Part shown: in pieces, positions 38,336-47,415 of the stretch
Position numbering within the stretch: position 1 is the first letter of the stretch
How the letters are laid out: every line of letters begins with the position of its first letter
Source of the DNA: CAIWHR01 sp963779805
GTDB taxonomy: Bacteria > Pseudomonadota > Gammaproteobacteria > Burkholderiales > Casimicrobiaceae
Length of the DNA stretch: 64,000 nt
NCBI GenBank assembly: GCA_963779805.1
Contig: CAVZZN010000005.1
Span: 310,001 to 374,000, forward strand
Reading direction: 5' to 3'
Made by a program: the position numbers and the translations under genes
The notes under the pieces: generated by a model
The model's input: the letters and a program-made list of their open reading frames with translations, nothing else
Databases searched by the model: none
Told to the model about the DNA's origin: nothing

Positions 38336-39500
38336 TCAGCGGCGCTGGGCGATCGGCACGAACTTCTGGTCCTCGGGCCCGACGTAGTTCGCGCTCGGGC
38401 GGATGATCTTGCCGTCCTCGCGCTGCTCGATGACGTGCGCGGACCAGCCGGAGGTGCGCGAGATCACGAACAGCGGCGTGAACATCGCGGTCGGCACGCC
38501 CATCATGTGGTAGCTGACCGCCGAGAACCAGTCGAGGTTGGGGAACATCTTCTTCACGTCCCACATCACCGTCTCGAGCCGCTCGGCGATGTCGAACAGC
38601 TTCATGTTGCCGCGCGGCCTCGGAGAGGCGCTGCGCGACGTCCTTGATGATCTTGTTGCGCGGGTCGGCGATGGTGTAGACGGGGTGGCCGAAGCCGATG
38701 ATCGACCTCCTTCGCCTGCGACGCGCTGCGCGATGTCGGCCTCCGCCTCGTCCGGCGTGATCGTAGCGGTTCTGCACGTCGAACGCCACTTCGTTCGCGC
38801 CGCCGTGCTTGGGCCCGCGCAGCGCGCCGATCGCGCCCGGTGATGCACGAGTAGATGTCCGAGCCGGTGCCGGCGATCACGCGCGCGGTGAACGTCGAGG
38901 CGTTGAACTCGTGCTCGGCGTAGAGGTTCAGCGAGGTGTGCATCGCGCTGCACCCACATGTCGCGAGGGCTTGCGGCCGTGCAGCAGGTGCAGGAAGTGC
39001 CCGCCGATGGAGTCGTCGTCGGTCTCGACCTCGATGCGCCGGCCGTTGTGGCTGAAGTGATACCAGTAGAGCAGCATCGAGCCGAACGAGGCCATCAGGC
39101 GGTCGGCGATGTCGCGCGCGCCCGGGCACGTTGTGATCGTCCTTCTCGGGCAGCACGCAGCCGAGCGCCGAGCAGCCGGTGCGCATGCACGTCCATCGGA
39201 TGCGCGCCGCGCGGGCAGCGCTTCCAGCGCCGTCGCGCACCGGCGTCGGGCAGGCCGCGCAGCGACTGGAGCTTCTCCTTGTAGCCCGCGAGCTCCGCCG
39301 CGGTTGGGCAGCTTGCCGTGCACCAGCAGGTAGGCGATCTCCTCGAATTCGCACGCGTCGGCGATGTCGAGGATGTCGTAGCCGCGGTAATGCAGGTCGT
39401 TGCCGGTGCGGCCGACCGTGCACAGCGCGGTGTTGCCGGCGGCGACGCCGGAGAGGGCGACGGATTTCTTGGCCTTGGGTGCGGTGGCGACGTCGTTCAT
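38336..39500 (-). CDS. prpC: 2-methylcitrate synthase PrpC (many frameshifts)
   Basis: Citrate-synthase family enzyme joining propionyl-CoA and oxaloacetate. ATG 39500 starts MNDVATAPKAKKSVALSGVAAGNTALCTVG. Pieces in all three frames together give GNDLHYRGYDILDIADACEFEEIAYLLVHGKLPN, HNVPG, SFGSMLLYWYHFSHNG, MHTSLNLYAEHEFNASTFTARVIAGTGSDIYSCITG, IIGFGHPVYTIADPRNKIIKDVAQRLSE, then an intact C-terminus AERLETVMWDVKKMFPNLDWFSAVSYHMMGVPTAMFTP ending at TGA 38336-38338. At least nine single-base changes are needed, nearly all removals of one extra base, at about 39304, 39240, 39220, 39185, 39121, 38968, 38946, 38837, 38763, 38702 and 38618. The restored length is about 385 residues, normal for PrpC. 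The gene order with prpB and prpD supports the specific name over plain citrate synthase. Confidence 0.88.
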
Positions 39501-39542
39501 CGATACCTCCTGGGGTGCGGGCGTGGTGTGTTCCCGGCCGGT

Positions 39543-40440
39543 TCAGCGCCGGGTGCTGGCTTGCGCGAAAAGCTCGTCGAGCTTGCGCTCGTAGGCGTGA
39601 TAGCCGAGATAGTCGTAGAGCTCGGCGCGGGTCTGCATCGCGTCGACCACGCCCTTCTGGGTGCCGTCGCGGCGCAGCGCTGGAATACACGTTCAGCGCG
39701 GCCTTGTTCATCGCGCGGAACGCGGACAGCGGATACAGCGCGATCGACGACGTCGGCGCCCGCGCAGCTCGGTCGTGGTGAAAAGCGGGGTCGCGCCGAA
39801 CTCGGTGATGTTGGCGAGGATCGGCACCTTCACCGCAGCGGCGAACTTGCGGTACATCGCGAGCTCGGTGATCGCTTCCGGGAAAGATCATGTCGGCGCC
39901 CGCCTCGACGCACGCGCACGCGCGCTCGATCGCGGCCTCGAGGCCCTCGACCGCGAGCGCGTCGGTGCGCGCCATGATCACGAACTCGGGATCGGTGCGC
40001 GCGTCGACGGCCGCCTGATGCGATCGACCATCTCTTCCTTCGGCACGATCGCCTTGCCGGGGCGATGGCCGCAGCGCTTGGCGCCGCACCTGGTCCTCGA
40101 TGTGCATGGCGCCGGCGCCGGCCTTGATCAGCGAGCGCACGGTGCGGGCGACGTTGAAGGCGGACGGGCCGAAGCCGGTGTCGACGTCCACCAGCAGCGG
40201 CAGGCTGCAGACGTCGGTGATGCGGCGCACGTCGATGAGCACGTCCTCGAGCGTGCTGATCCCGAGGTCGGGCAGGCCGAGCGAGCCCGCCGCGACGCCG
40301 CCGCCGGACAGGTAGATCGCACGATAGCCCGAGTGCTCGGCGAGCAGGGCGTGGTAGGCGCAGATCGCGCCGGGCACCTGCAGGGGCCTCTCGGCGGCGA
40401 CGGCGGCGCGAAAGCGGGCGCCGGCTGAACTCTGGGTCAT
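39543..40440 (-). CDS. prpB: 2-methylisocitrate lyase PrpB (several frameshifts)
   Basis: Cleaves 2-methylisocitrate to pyruvate and succinate. ATG 40440 starts MTQSSAGARFRAAVAAERPLQVPGAICAYHALLAEHSGY, and YLSGGGVAAGSLGLPDLG plus LLVDVDTGFGPSAFNVARTV (metal ligands) are intact. After MHIEDQV an extra base near 40090 hides the catalytic KRCGHRPGK loop. Further single-base changes are needed near 40018 (a deletion), 39886, 39765, 39752 and 39681. Intact islands between them include FVIMARTDALAVEGLEAAIERACACVEAGADMIFP and IALYPLSAFRAMNKAALNVYSSA. It ends LFAQASTRR at TGA 39543-39545. Restored length is about 297 residues, as in E. coli. Confidence 0.9.
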
Positions 40441-40474
40441 GAGCGGATCCTCGCGAGGTGCGTCGGTGGATGCA

Positions 40475-41474
40475 TCAGCGCGGAGCGAACCAGGCCCGCG
40501 CGAATTCCGGCAGCGCCGCGCCGGTCGCGTGCGCGCGCTGCAGGATCGACCAGTAATAGCGATACGAGGCGCGATCGTGCATGCGGCCGCCGAACGCGAT
40601 CGGAGCCCAGCTCGCGTCCTGCGCCGCGGCGACGAGGCTTGCCGCCTCGATCACCGCATCGGGGTCGGGCTGCATGCCGAAGACGATCGACTCGATCTGG
40701 CTCGGATGGATGCTCCACATGCGCAGGAAGCCGAACTCGTCGCGCGCGCGCCGCGCGTCGTCGTACACGGCGTCGGGGTCGTCGATGGCCATGGATACGC
40801 CGTGCGCGGGCACGACGCCGTGCGCGAGCGCCGCGGCGGTCATCTCGGCCTTGGCGCGGCGCAGCAGAGCGTGCTCGAACTGGCCGGGGCTGTGCATCGC
40901 CGCGGCCGGGATGGCGCCGTGGTGCGCGCTCACGAAATCGAGCGTGCCGAAGTCGAGGCTCAGGATGCCGGGCAGGGCCGCGATCTGCCATGCCTCGTGC
41001 ACGGCGCCCCGGCGTCTCGATCGAGCACGCTCACCGGGATCTCGCGCCCGAGACCGGCGCGCGCCACCGCGAGCGCCACCGCGTCGAGGTAGCGCTCGAC
41101 CTCCGCTGCGCCCCGCGCCTTGGGCACGACGAGGAAGGCGACGCGCTCGCCCGCCTCGCGCACGAGGATGTCGAGCTCCTCCTCCCATGCCGGATGATCG
41201 AGTGCCGTGGGTGCGCGCACCCATGCGGCCGTGACGATTCTCGGGCCCGGCGATGAGCGCCGCGATCATCCGCGCGTGCGCACGCTCCTCGCCGGCCGGC
41301 GCGCCGTCCTCGCAATCGCCGGTGATGTCGAAGATCGGCCCGCGCTCCGCCTGGAGCGCGAGCGCCTTCTTGCAGGAAGCGCTCGGTGCCGGCGTAATGC
41401 ACGCACGGCGCGAGCAACGGCAACCCGCGGCCGTGCCCGGCGAGCACCGCAGCCGGATGCAGTGCCGAAGTCAC
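40475..41474 (-). CDS. CitE-like CoA-ester lyase, HpcH/HpaI family (frameshifted)
   Basis: A TIM-barrel lyase of the citrate lyase beta/malyl-CoA lyase group. GTG 41474 reads VTSALHPAAVLAGHGRGLPLLAPCVHYAGTERFLQ; then, after an extra A near 41370, KALALQAERGPIFDITGDCEDGAPAG, with the acidic metal ligands. Shifts near 41250 and 41010 are also needed. The C-terminal half is intact: ILSLDFGTLDFVSAHHGAIPAAAMHSPGQFEHALLRRAKAE, MWSIHPSQIESIVFGMQPD and AHATGAALPEFARAWFAPR. Restored length is about 332 residues. It lies between mdh and prpB in the TCA/methylcitrate operon. Cleavage of malyl-CoA, citramalyl-CoA or a related ester is possible; the substrate is not known. Confidence 0.82.
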
Positions 41475-41495
41475 TTCCGCGCGACGCGATGGCGG

Positions 41496-42487
41496 TCAGC
41501 CCAGCATCGAGGCGACGCCGGCGCGCTCTTCCTCGAGCTCCTTCAGCGTCGCGTCCATCTTCTCGCGCGAGAACGCGTCGATCTCGAGGTTCTCGACGAG
41601 CTTGTACTCGCCGTTCGCCGTGGTGACGGGGAAGCCGTACATCACGTCCTTCGGAATGCCATACTGGCCGTCGGACGCGATGCCCATCGTCACCCACTTG
41701 CCGTTGCTGCCGAGCACCCAGTCGCGCATGTGATCGATGGCGGCGTTGGCCGCCGAGGCTGCCGACGACAGGCCGCGCGCCGCGATGATGGCCGCGCCGC
41801 GCTTGCCGACCGTCGGGCAGGAACGTGTCGCGGTTCCACTCGTCGTCGTTGATCAGCGCCTTGAGCGGCTTGCTGTTGGTCGTGGCGAAGCGATAGTCGG
41901 CGTACATCGTCGGCGAGTGGTTGCCCCAGACGACCAGCTTCTCGATCGAGCCGACCGGCTGTCCGCTCTTGGCGGCGAGCTGCGACAGGGCGCGGTTGTG
42001 GTCGAGGCGCAGCATCGCGGTGAAGTTCTTGCGCGGCAGCGACGGCGCCGACTTCATCGCGATGTAGGCGTTGGTGTTGGCCGGGTTGCCGACCACGAGC
42101 ACCTTGCACGTTGCGCGCGGCGACCGCGTCGAGCGCCTTGCCCTGCTCGATGAAGATCTTCGCGTTCTCGAGCAGCAGGTCCTTGCGCTCCATGCCCGGG
42201 CCCGCGCGGCTTCGCGCCGACCAGGAGCGGCGACGTCGGCGTCCTTGAACGCGACCTTCGGATCGGCGGTGCCGGTCATCCCGGCGAGCAGCGGGAACGC
42301 GCAGTCCTCGAGCTCCATCATCACGCCCTTCAAGCGCGGCCTGCGCCTTGTCGATCGGGAGCTCCAGCATCTGCAGGATCACGGGCTGGTCACGTCCGAG
42401 CATTTCGCCGGCGGCGATGCGAAAGAGGATGCTGTAGCCGATCTGGCCGGCGGCGCCGGTGACGGCAACGCGGACGGGTGTCTTCAT
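41496..42487 (-). CDS. mdh: Malate dehydrogenase Mdh (several frameshifts)
   Basis: NAD-dependent malate dehydrogenase. ATG 42487 starts MKTPVRVAVTGAAGQIGYSILFRIAAGEMLG with the GAAGQIGY dinucleotide loop. Single-base changes are needed near 42335 (to VMMELEDCAFPLLAGMTGT), 42230, 42200, 42110 (to CKVLVVGNPANTNAYIAMKSAP), 41815 and 41740. The catalytic histidine lies in VVWGNHSPTMYADYRFATTN. The C-terminus is intact from MRDWVLGSNGKWVTMGIASDGQYG to ERAGVASMLG, with TGA at 41496-41498. Restored length is about 328 residues, the size of the Burkholderia-type Mdh. Strong promoter elements precede it at 42662-42691. It is the first gene of the operon ending with acnA. Confidence 0.92.
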
Positions 42488-42661
42488 GGTGCGAGCTCCT
42501 AGCGTGGCGGAGGGGGAACGGGTTGCAGCCGGTCGTGACTCGCGGTCGTTGCTGAGCGAGGGAGGCGAGGTGCGGACGGGTGGCCCGGGTCGTGTTGCGC
42601 TGCCGCGCCAGCCGGACGGCCCGTGGACAGTCAATACCGGCGGTGACGGCGGCGTCGCGCG

Positions 42662-42691
42662 ATTGTAGGGGCGGGTCGCGAGCCGTGTCAA
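42662..42691 (-). promoter_or_regulatory. Sigma-70 promoter of the mdh-to-acnA operon
   Basis: Read on the minus strand, TTGACA (42686-42691) is separated by 18 bases from TACAAT (42662-42667). This is a near-consensus promoter. The leader to the mdh start codon would be about 170 nt. The palindrome at 42703-42723 begins 11 bp upstream of the -35 element. Confidence 0.7.
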
Positions 42692-42721
42692 TTGACTCTT
42701 CTATCTTATACAAGATATAAG
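42692..42721 (+). promoter_or_regulatory. Sigma-70 promoter of gntR
   Basis: TTGACT (42692-42697) and TATAAG (42716-42721) are 18 bases apart. The -35 element abuts that of the divergent mdh promoter. The palindrome 42703-42723 covers the spacer and -10, so a bound protein would block this promoter. Transcription would begin close to the annotated ATG at 42729. Confidence 0.6.
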
Positions 42722-42723
42722 AT
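42703..42723. promoter_or_regulatory. Probable GntR operator: perfect 8-5-8 palindrome
   Basis: ATCTTATA at 42703-42710 and TATAAGAT at 42716-42723 form a perfect inverted repeat with a five-base centre. It stands in an AT-rich island between the divergent mdh and gntR genes. GntR/HutC-type regulators commonly bind such dyads beside their own gene. The position predicts autorepression of gntR and control of mdh. Confidence 0.75.
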
Positions 42724-42728
42724 ATGAA

Positions 42729-43553
42729 ATGGACAGCAAGCCGACGGCGCCGGACAATCCCCCGCGCAGCCCCGCCGCCGTGTCCCGCCGCGCGGCCCCG
42801 AAGGCGGTCCCGACCACGACGATGTCGACCCCATCTCCTTCGTTCCAGCCCCTCTACCTGCAGATCAAGTCCGTGCTCGAGAAGAGCCTCGAGACCGGCG
42901 AGTGGCGCCCCGGGGAAGCCATTCCCAGCGAGATCGAGCTCGCCGGCCGCTTCGGCGTGGCCCAGGGCACGGTGCGCAAGGCGATCGAGGCGCTCGTCGC
43001 GGACAACCTCGTCGTGCGCCGGCAGGGCAAGGGCACGTTCGTCGCCACGCACACCGAAGAAGCCGCTTCCGTCTTCCGCTTCCTGCGCATCCGGCGCGAC
43101 GACGGCAAGGACGAGTATCCCGCGAGCCGCCTGCTCGACGTGCGGCGCGCCAAGGCGAGCGCGGAGGTCGCGCGCCTGCTGCAGTTGAAGCCCGGCGAGC
43201 CCGTCGTGCAGCTGCGGCGCCTTCTCGCCTACGAGGACCACCCGGTGGTGCTCGACGACATCACGCTGCCGGCCGCGCTGTTCAGGGGCCTCACCAAGTC
43301 GCGCATGATGAGTTACCACGGCTCGATGTACGGCCTGTTCGAGACGCAGTTCGGCGTGCGCATGCTCAAGGCCGAGGAGCGGGTGCGCGCGGTGGCGGCC
43401 GACGTCGCCACCGCCGCGATCCTGAAGGTCGAGGCGGGCGCGCCGCTGCTCGCGGTCGATCGCGTCACGTTCACGTACGGCGATCGCCCGGTCGAGGTGC
43501 GCCGCGGCCTGTGCACGACCCGCGATCATCACTACCTCAACATCCTGGGCTGA
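42729..43553 (+). CDS. GntR-family transcriptional regulator, HutC/UTRA type
   Basis: A 274-residue repressor or activator. The winged helix-turn-helix occupies about residues 40-105 (PLYLQIKSVLEKSLETGEW, PSEIELAGRFGVAQGTVRKAIEALVADNLVVRRQGKGTFVA). A UTRA ligand-binding domain follows to the C-terminus (YPASRLLDVRRAKASAEVARLL, ending with RRGLCTTRDHHYLNILG). ATG 42729 lies only a few bases after the predicted promoter; ATG 42822 (MSTPSPSFQPLYLQ) is an alternative that removes a Pro/Ala-rich lead of 31 residues. Its place between the mdh-acnA operon and the sdh-lpd genes suggests control of TCA and methylcitrate genes by a metabolite. Confidence 0.9.
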   Translation: MDSKPTAPDNPPRSPAAVSRRAAPKAVPTTTMSTPSPSFQPLYLQIKSVLEKSLETGEWRPGEAIPSEIELAGRFGVAQGTVRKAIEALVADNLVVRRQGKGTFVATHTEEAASVFRFLRIRRDDGKDEYPASRLLDVRRAKASAEVARLLQLKPGEPVVQLRRLLAYEDHPVVLDDITLPAALFRGLTKSRMMSYHGSMYGLFETQFGVRMLKAEERVRAVAADVATAAILKVEAGAPLLAVDRVTFTYGDRPVEVRRGLCTTRDHHYLNILG

Positions 43554-43686
43554 GATCGGAGCGCGCGGCGCAGCGGCGGGGTGCATCGCACGCGGGACGA
43601 CGACAAGCGGCGCTCGCCGCACACGCCACCGCGGGGCGTGGAGCCCGTCCGTAGGGGAACGCTCGCCGTGTGCGCGGTTGTCGCGC

Positions 43687-43692
43687 TATAAT
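43687..43692 (+). promoter_or_regulatory. Candidate -10 element of the sdh operon
   Basis: A perfect TATAAT occurs in an otherwise GC-rich gap, 108 bp before the likely sdhC start. No good -35 sequence is visible at the matching distance, so an activator or an extended element may be needed. The rest of the 43554-43799 gap shows no gene. Confidence 0.4.
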
Positions 43693-43799
43693 TTCACGCT
43701 GCGCACGATCGCGCGTCGGCGATTGTCTGCGAACGGTCCGCGTTGCGCCGCACCGTTGCGGGCCCGGGCAGGCATCTCCCTTTCCTCGTCGAGCGACTC

Positions 43800-44178
43800 T
43801 TGGCCAAGTCTCGCCCCGTCTACCTGAACCTCCTCGAGATCCGCCAGCCGTTGCCGGCGATCGTCTCGATCCTGCACCGGATCAGCGGCGCGCTGCTGTT
43901 CCTCGTCGGCATACCGTTCCTGCTCTCCGTCGTCGGCGCGAGCCGCGCCTCGGAAGCGTCGTTCGCGCAATTGCGCGCGGGCTTCGCCTCGCCGGTCGCG
44001 AAGCTCCTGCTGCTGCTCATCGCGTGGGCGTACCTGCATCACTTCTGCGCCGGCATCCGCTACCTGCTGTTCGACGTGCGCATCGGCGGCGAGCTCGCCG
44101 CTGCACGTCGGTCCGGCGGCGATCGTGCTGGTCGTGAGCCTCGCGCTCACCCTCGCCATCGGAGTGCGGCTATGGTGA
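43800..44178 (+). CDS. sdhC: Succinate dehydrogenase cytochrome b556 subunit SdhC (frameshifted)
   Basis: Membrane anchor subunit of complex II that binds heme b and ubiquinone. The start is probably TTG 43800 (LAKSRPVYLNLLEIRQPLPAIVSILHRISGALLF); a longer in-frame lead from 43743 has no family similarity. The SILHRISG motif carries the quinone-site Ser/Arg, and the heme-binding His is in AWAYLHHFCAGIRYLLFDV. The frame breaks near 44108 after ELAAARR and resumes as PAAIVLVVSLALTLAIGVRLW, with TGA at 44176-44178 overlapping the sdhD start. Three helices are present. Length after a one-base repair is about 126 residues, normal for SdhC. Confidence 0.88.
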
Positions 44179-44534
44179 ACCATCGACCGCTGCGCACCCC
44201 GGTCGGCGCCCACTACGGGACCTTCGACTGGCTCGCGCAGCGCGTGACCGCGGTCGTGATGGCGGTGTACACGATCGTGCTGCTCGCGATCGTGCTGTGG
44301 AACGGCGGCCTCGACTACGCGAGCGTGGAACGCCTGCTCGCGTCCGGCCCGTTCCGCCTGCTCTCGTTCGTCTTCATGGTCGCGCTGCTCTATCACGCGT
44401 GGGTGGGCGTGCGCGACATCTACATGGACTACATCAAGCCCGTGGGCGTGCGCATTCTCGTGCAGGTGCTCTCGATCGTGCTCCTGGTGGCGTATCTCGG
44501 CTGGACGATCCAGCTCCTGTGGGGGACGCGCTGA
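44172..44534 (+). CDS. sdhD: Succinate dehydrogenase membrane anchor SdhD
   Basis: Second membrane anchor of complex II, 120 residues. ATG 44172 overlaps the sdhC stop (ATGGTGA). Three helices are seen at about 22-44, 54-76 and 92-114, with the heme or quinone region LLYHAWVGVRDIYMDYIKP typical of SdhD. It ends WTIQLLWGTR with TGA sharing bases with the sdhA start (TGATG). The frame is intact. Confidence 0.92.
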   Translation: MVNHRPLRTPVGAHYGTFDWLAQRVTAVVMAVYTIVLLAIVLWNGGLDYASVERLLASGPFRLLSFVFMVALLYHAWVGVRDIYMDYIKPVGVRILVQVLSIVLLVAYLGWTIQLLWGTR

Positions 44535-46315
44535 TGCCGACGTCCACATCGGCTCTTCCCGTCCGCAAGTTCGACGCGATCGTCGTGGGCGCCGGCGGCG
44601 CCGGCATGCGCGCTTCGCTGCAGCTCGCCGAAGCCGGGCTTTCCGTTGCGGTGCTGTCGAAGGTGTTTCCGACGCGCTCGCATACCGTTGCGGCGCAGGG
44701 CGGCATCGGGGCGTCGCTCGGCAACATGGCCGAGGACAACTGGCACTGGCACATGTACGACACGATCAAGGGCTCCGACTGGCTCGGGGACCAGGACGCG
44801 ATCGAGTACATGTGCCGGATGGCGCCGCAGGTCGTGTACGAGCTCGAGCACTTCGGCATGCCGTTCGACCGCAACGCCGACGGCACCATCTACCAGCGTC
44901 CGTTCGGCGGCCACTCCGCGAACTTCGGCGAGAAGCCGGTGCAGCGCGCCTGCGCCGCCGCCGACCGCACCGGCCACGCGATGCTGCACACGCTCTACCA
45001 GCGCAACGTTCGCGCGCACACGCAGTTCTTCGTCGAATGGATGGCGCTCGACCTCATCCGCGACGCGGACGGCGACGTGCTCGGGCGTCACCGCGCTGGA
45101 GATGGAGACCGGGCAGGTCATGATCCTGCAGGCGAAAGCCACGATGTTCGCGACCGGCGGGGCGGGGCGCATCTTCGCCGCGTCGACCAACGCGTTCATC
45201 AACACCGGCGACGGCCTCGGCATGGCCGCGCGCGCGGGCATCCCGCTCGAGGACATGGAAATGTGGCAGTTCCACCCGACCGGGGTGGCGGGTGCCGGCG
45301 TGCTGATCACCGAGGGCGTGCGCGGCGAAGGCGGCATCCTGCTCAACTGCAACGGCGAGCGGTTCATGGAGCGCTATGCGCCCAACCTCAAGGATCTCGC
45401 CTCCCGCGACGTCGTGTCGCGGTCGATGGACCAGGAGATCAAGGAAGGGCGCGGCTGCGGTCCGGAGAAGGACCACGTGCTGCTCAAGCTCGACCACCTC
45501 GGGCCCGAGGTGATCCTGAAGCGCCTGCCCTCGATCCGCGAGATCGCGCTCAAGTTCGCGAACGTGGACTGCATCAAGGAGCCGATCCCGGTCGTGCCGA
45601 CGCTGCATTACATGATGGGCGGCATTCCGACCAACATCGATGGCCAGGTCGTCGCGCCCCGCGATGGCGACCCGAACTCGGTGGTGAACGGCCTGTATGC
45701 GGTCGGTGAGTGCGCCTGCGTGTCGGTGCATGGCGGCAATCGCCTCGGCACCAACTCGCTGCTCGACCTGCTGGTGTTCGGGCGTGCGGCCGGGAATCAC
45801 ATCGTGGACCAGGCCGTGCGCCTGCGCAGCCACAAGGCGCTGCCCAAGGACGCCGCGGACGCTTCGCTCGCGCGGCTGGCACGGATCGACGGCGGTGCAT
45901 CGGGCGAGTCGGTGGCGACGATCGCGAACGACCTGCGCCGGACCATGCAGAACCATTGCGGCGTGTTCCGCAACCAGGCGCTGCTCACCGAAGGCATCGC
46001 GAAGGTCATGGAGCTCGAGCAGCGCGTGCAGCGCGTGGCGATCGAAGACAAGACGCCGCACCTTCAATACCGCGCGGGTGGAAGCGCTCGAGCTGCACAA
46101 CATGATCGAGGTCGCCAAGGCCACCGTCGTCGCGGCCGAGGCCCGGCGGGAGAGCCGCGGGGCGCAGGCGCGCAGCGACTACCCCGCCCGCGACGACGTG
46201 AACTGGTTGAAGCACACACTTTGGTACCGCGACGGCAACCGGCTCGACTTCAAGCCCGTCAACCTGAAGCCCGTGTCGGTCGAGGCGCTTCCCGCCCAAG
46301 GCACGCACCTATTAG
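44534..46315 (+). CDS. sdhA: Succinate dehydrogenase flavoprotein SdhA (three frameshifts)
   Basis: Catalytic FAD subunit oxidising succinate to fumarate. ATG 44534 begins MPTSTSALPVRKFDAIVVGAGGAGMRASLQLAEAG, and the FAD-linking His is in FPTRSHTVAAQGGIGASLG. The frame shifts near 45088 (DVLG to VTALEMETGQVMILQ), near 46065 (DKTPH to FNTARVEALELHNMIE) and near 46288, where the C-terminus should read EALPPKARTY with TAG at 46313-46315. The active-site regions MWQFHPTGVAGAGVLITEGVRGEGG and TLHYMMGGIPTNIDG are intact, as is NRLGTNSLLDLLVFGRAAG. Repaired length is about 593 residues, as usual. Confidence 0.93.
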
Positions 46316-46387
46316 GGCGCGGCACCGACCGACCTTGATCTTGCGCAAATGCCTGCCCCGCAGGGTGCCTGCACACTGGCCGCCTAG

Positions 46388-47083
46388 ATGAAATTCCGGA
46401 TCTTCCGCTACGACCCCGAGAAGGACGCCAAGCCCTACGTCAAGGACTACGACGTGGCGCTGGAGCCCACCGATCGCATGCTGCTCGACGCGCTGGTGCG
46501 CATCAAGGCGGTGGACGATTCGCTTGCGTTCCGCCGCAGCTGCCGCGAGGGCGTGTGCGGATCGGACGCGATGAACATCAACGGCAAGAACGGCCTCGCC
46601 TGCACGACGAACGTGAAATCGCTGAAGGAGCCGGTGGAGCTGCGGCCGCTGCCGGGGCTGCCCGTGATCCGCGATCTCATCGTGGACATGAGCCAGTTCT
46701 TCAAGCAGTACCACTCGGTGCGGCCGTACGTCGTGAACGACACTCCGCCGCCGGAGAAGGAGCGGCTGCAGTCGCCCGAGGACCGCGAGGAGCTCGACGG
46801 GCTCTACGAGTGCATCCTGTGCGCGTGCTGCTCGACGGCGTGCCCGTCGTTCTGGTGGAACCCCGACAAGTTCGTCGGCCCGGCCGGGCTGCTGCAGGCG
46901 TACCGGTTCATCGCCGACACGCGCGACCTCGCCACCAACGAGCGCCTCGACGATCTCGAGGATCCGTACCGCCTCTTCCGCTGTCACACGATCATGAACT
47001 GCGCCGACGTGTGTCCGAAGGGGCTGTCGCCCGCCCGAGCCATCGGCAAGATCCGCGACATCCTGGTGAAACGGGCCGTTTGA
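46388..47083 (+). CDS. sdhB: Succinate dehydrogenase iron-sulfur subunit SdhB
   Basis: Electron-transfer subunit of complex II, 231 residues and intact. The [2Fe-2S] ligands are Cys52, Cys57, Asp60 and Cys72 in the SCREGVCGSD and GLACTT segments; the Asp is a normal replacement. The [4Fe-4S] and [3Fe-4S] cysteines are in ECILCACCSTACPSFWWN and CHTIMNCADVCPKGLSPARAIGKI. It follows sdhA by 72 bp and precedes sdhE by 14 bp. Confidence 0.96.
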   Translation: MKFRIFRYDPEKDAKPYVKDYDVALEPTDRMLLDALVRIKAVDDSLAFRRSCREGVCGSDAMNINGKNGLACTTNVKSLKEPVELRPLPGLPVIRDLIVDMSQFFKQYHSVRPYVVNDTPPPEKERLQSPEDREELDGLYECILCACCSTACPSFWWNPDKFVGPAGLLQAYRFIADTRDLATNERLDDLEDPYRLFRCHTIMNCADVCPKGLSPARAIGKIRDILVKRAV

Positions 47084-47097
47084 GCGGCATACGCGCC

Positions 47098-47415
47098 ATG
47101 ACCTTCCCCGGCCCCGCATCCTCGAGCCCCGCGCGAGCGGGCGCCGCGGCAATGCAGGCCGGCGAGGGCGGGGTGCTGACGGCCGTCGAGCTCAGTCGAC
47201 TGCGCTGGCGCTGCCGGCGCGGGATGCTCGAGAACGATCTCATCCTCGCGCGCTTCCTCGATGCCCGCGGCAGCGCGCTCGACGCAACGCTGGTGGCCGC
47301 TTTCGACCGCCTGCTCGCCCTCGCCGACGGCGAGCTGTGGGACCTGCTTTGCGCGCGCACCGAGCCGGAGGACGCGCAGCTCGCGCCCCTGGTCGCGCAA
47401 CTGCGCGCGATATGA
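47098..47415 (+). CDS. sdhE: FAD assembly factor SdhE
   Basis: A small helical protein (105 residues from ATG 47098) that promotes covalent FAD attachment to SdhA. The family motif RWRCRRGMLENDLIL contains the conserved Arg-Gly and Glu of the RGxxE loop, and LLALADGELWDLLCAR matches the C-terminal part. The first 25 residues are low-complexity and may not all be translated. It sits 14 bp after sdhB, its usual place in betaproteobacteria. Confidence 0.88.
   Translation: MTFPGPASSSPARAGAAAMQAGEGGVLTAVELSRLRWRCRRGMLENDLILARFLDARGSALDATLVAAFDRLLALADGELWDLLCARTEPEDAQLAPLVAQLRAI

Noticed and set aside
38336..39500. A second housekeeping citrate synthase
   Set aside because: The sequence is short (about 385 residues), has PrpC-specific segments, and lies between prpB and prpD. 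The long-type GltA is at 47622.
36600..42400. Programmed ribosomal frameshifting in the prp/mdh genes
   Set aside because: The shifts are many, lack a common slippery heptamer or downstream structure, and fall inside conserved domains. Sequencing indels are the simpler reading.
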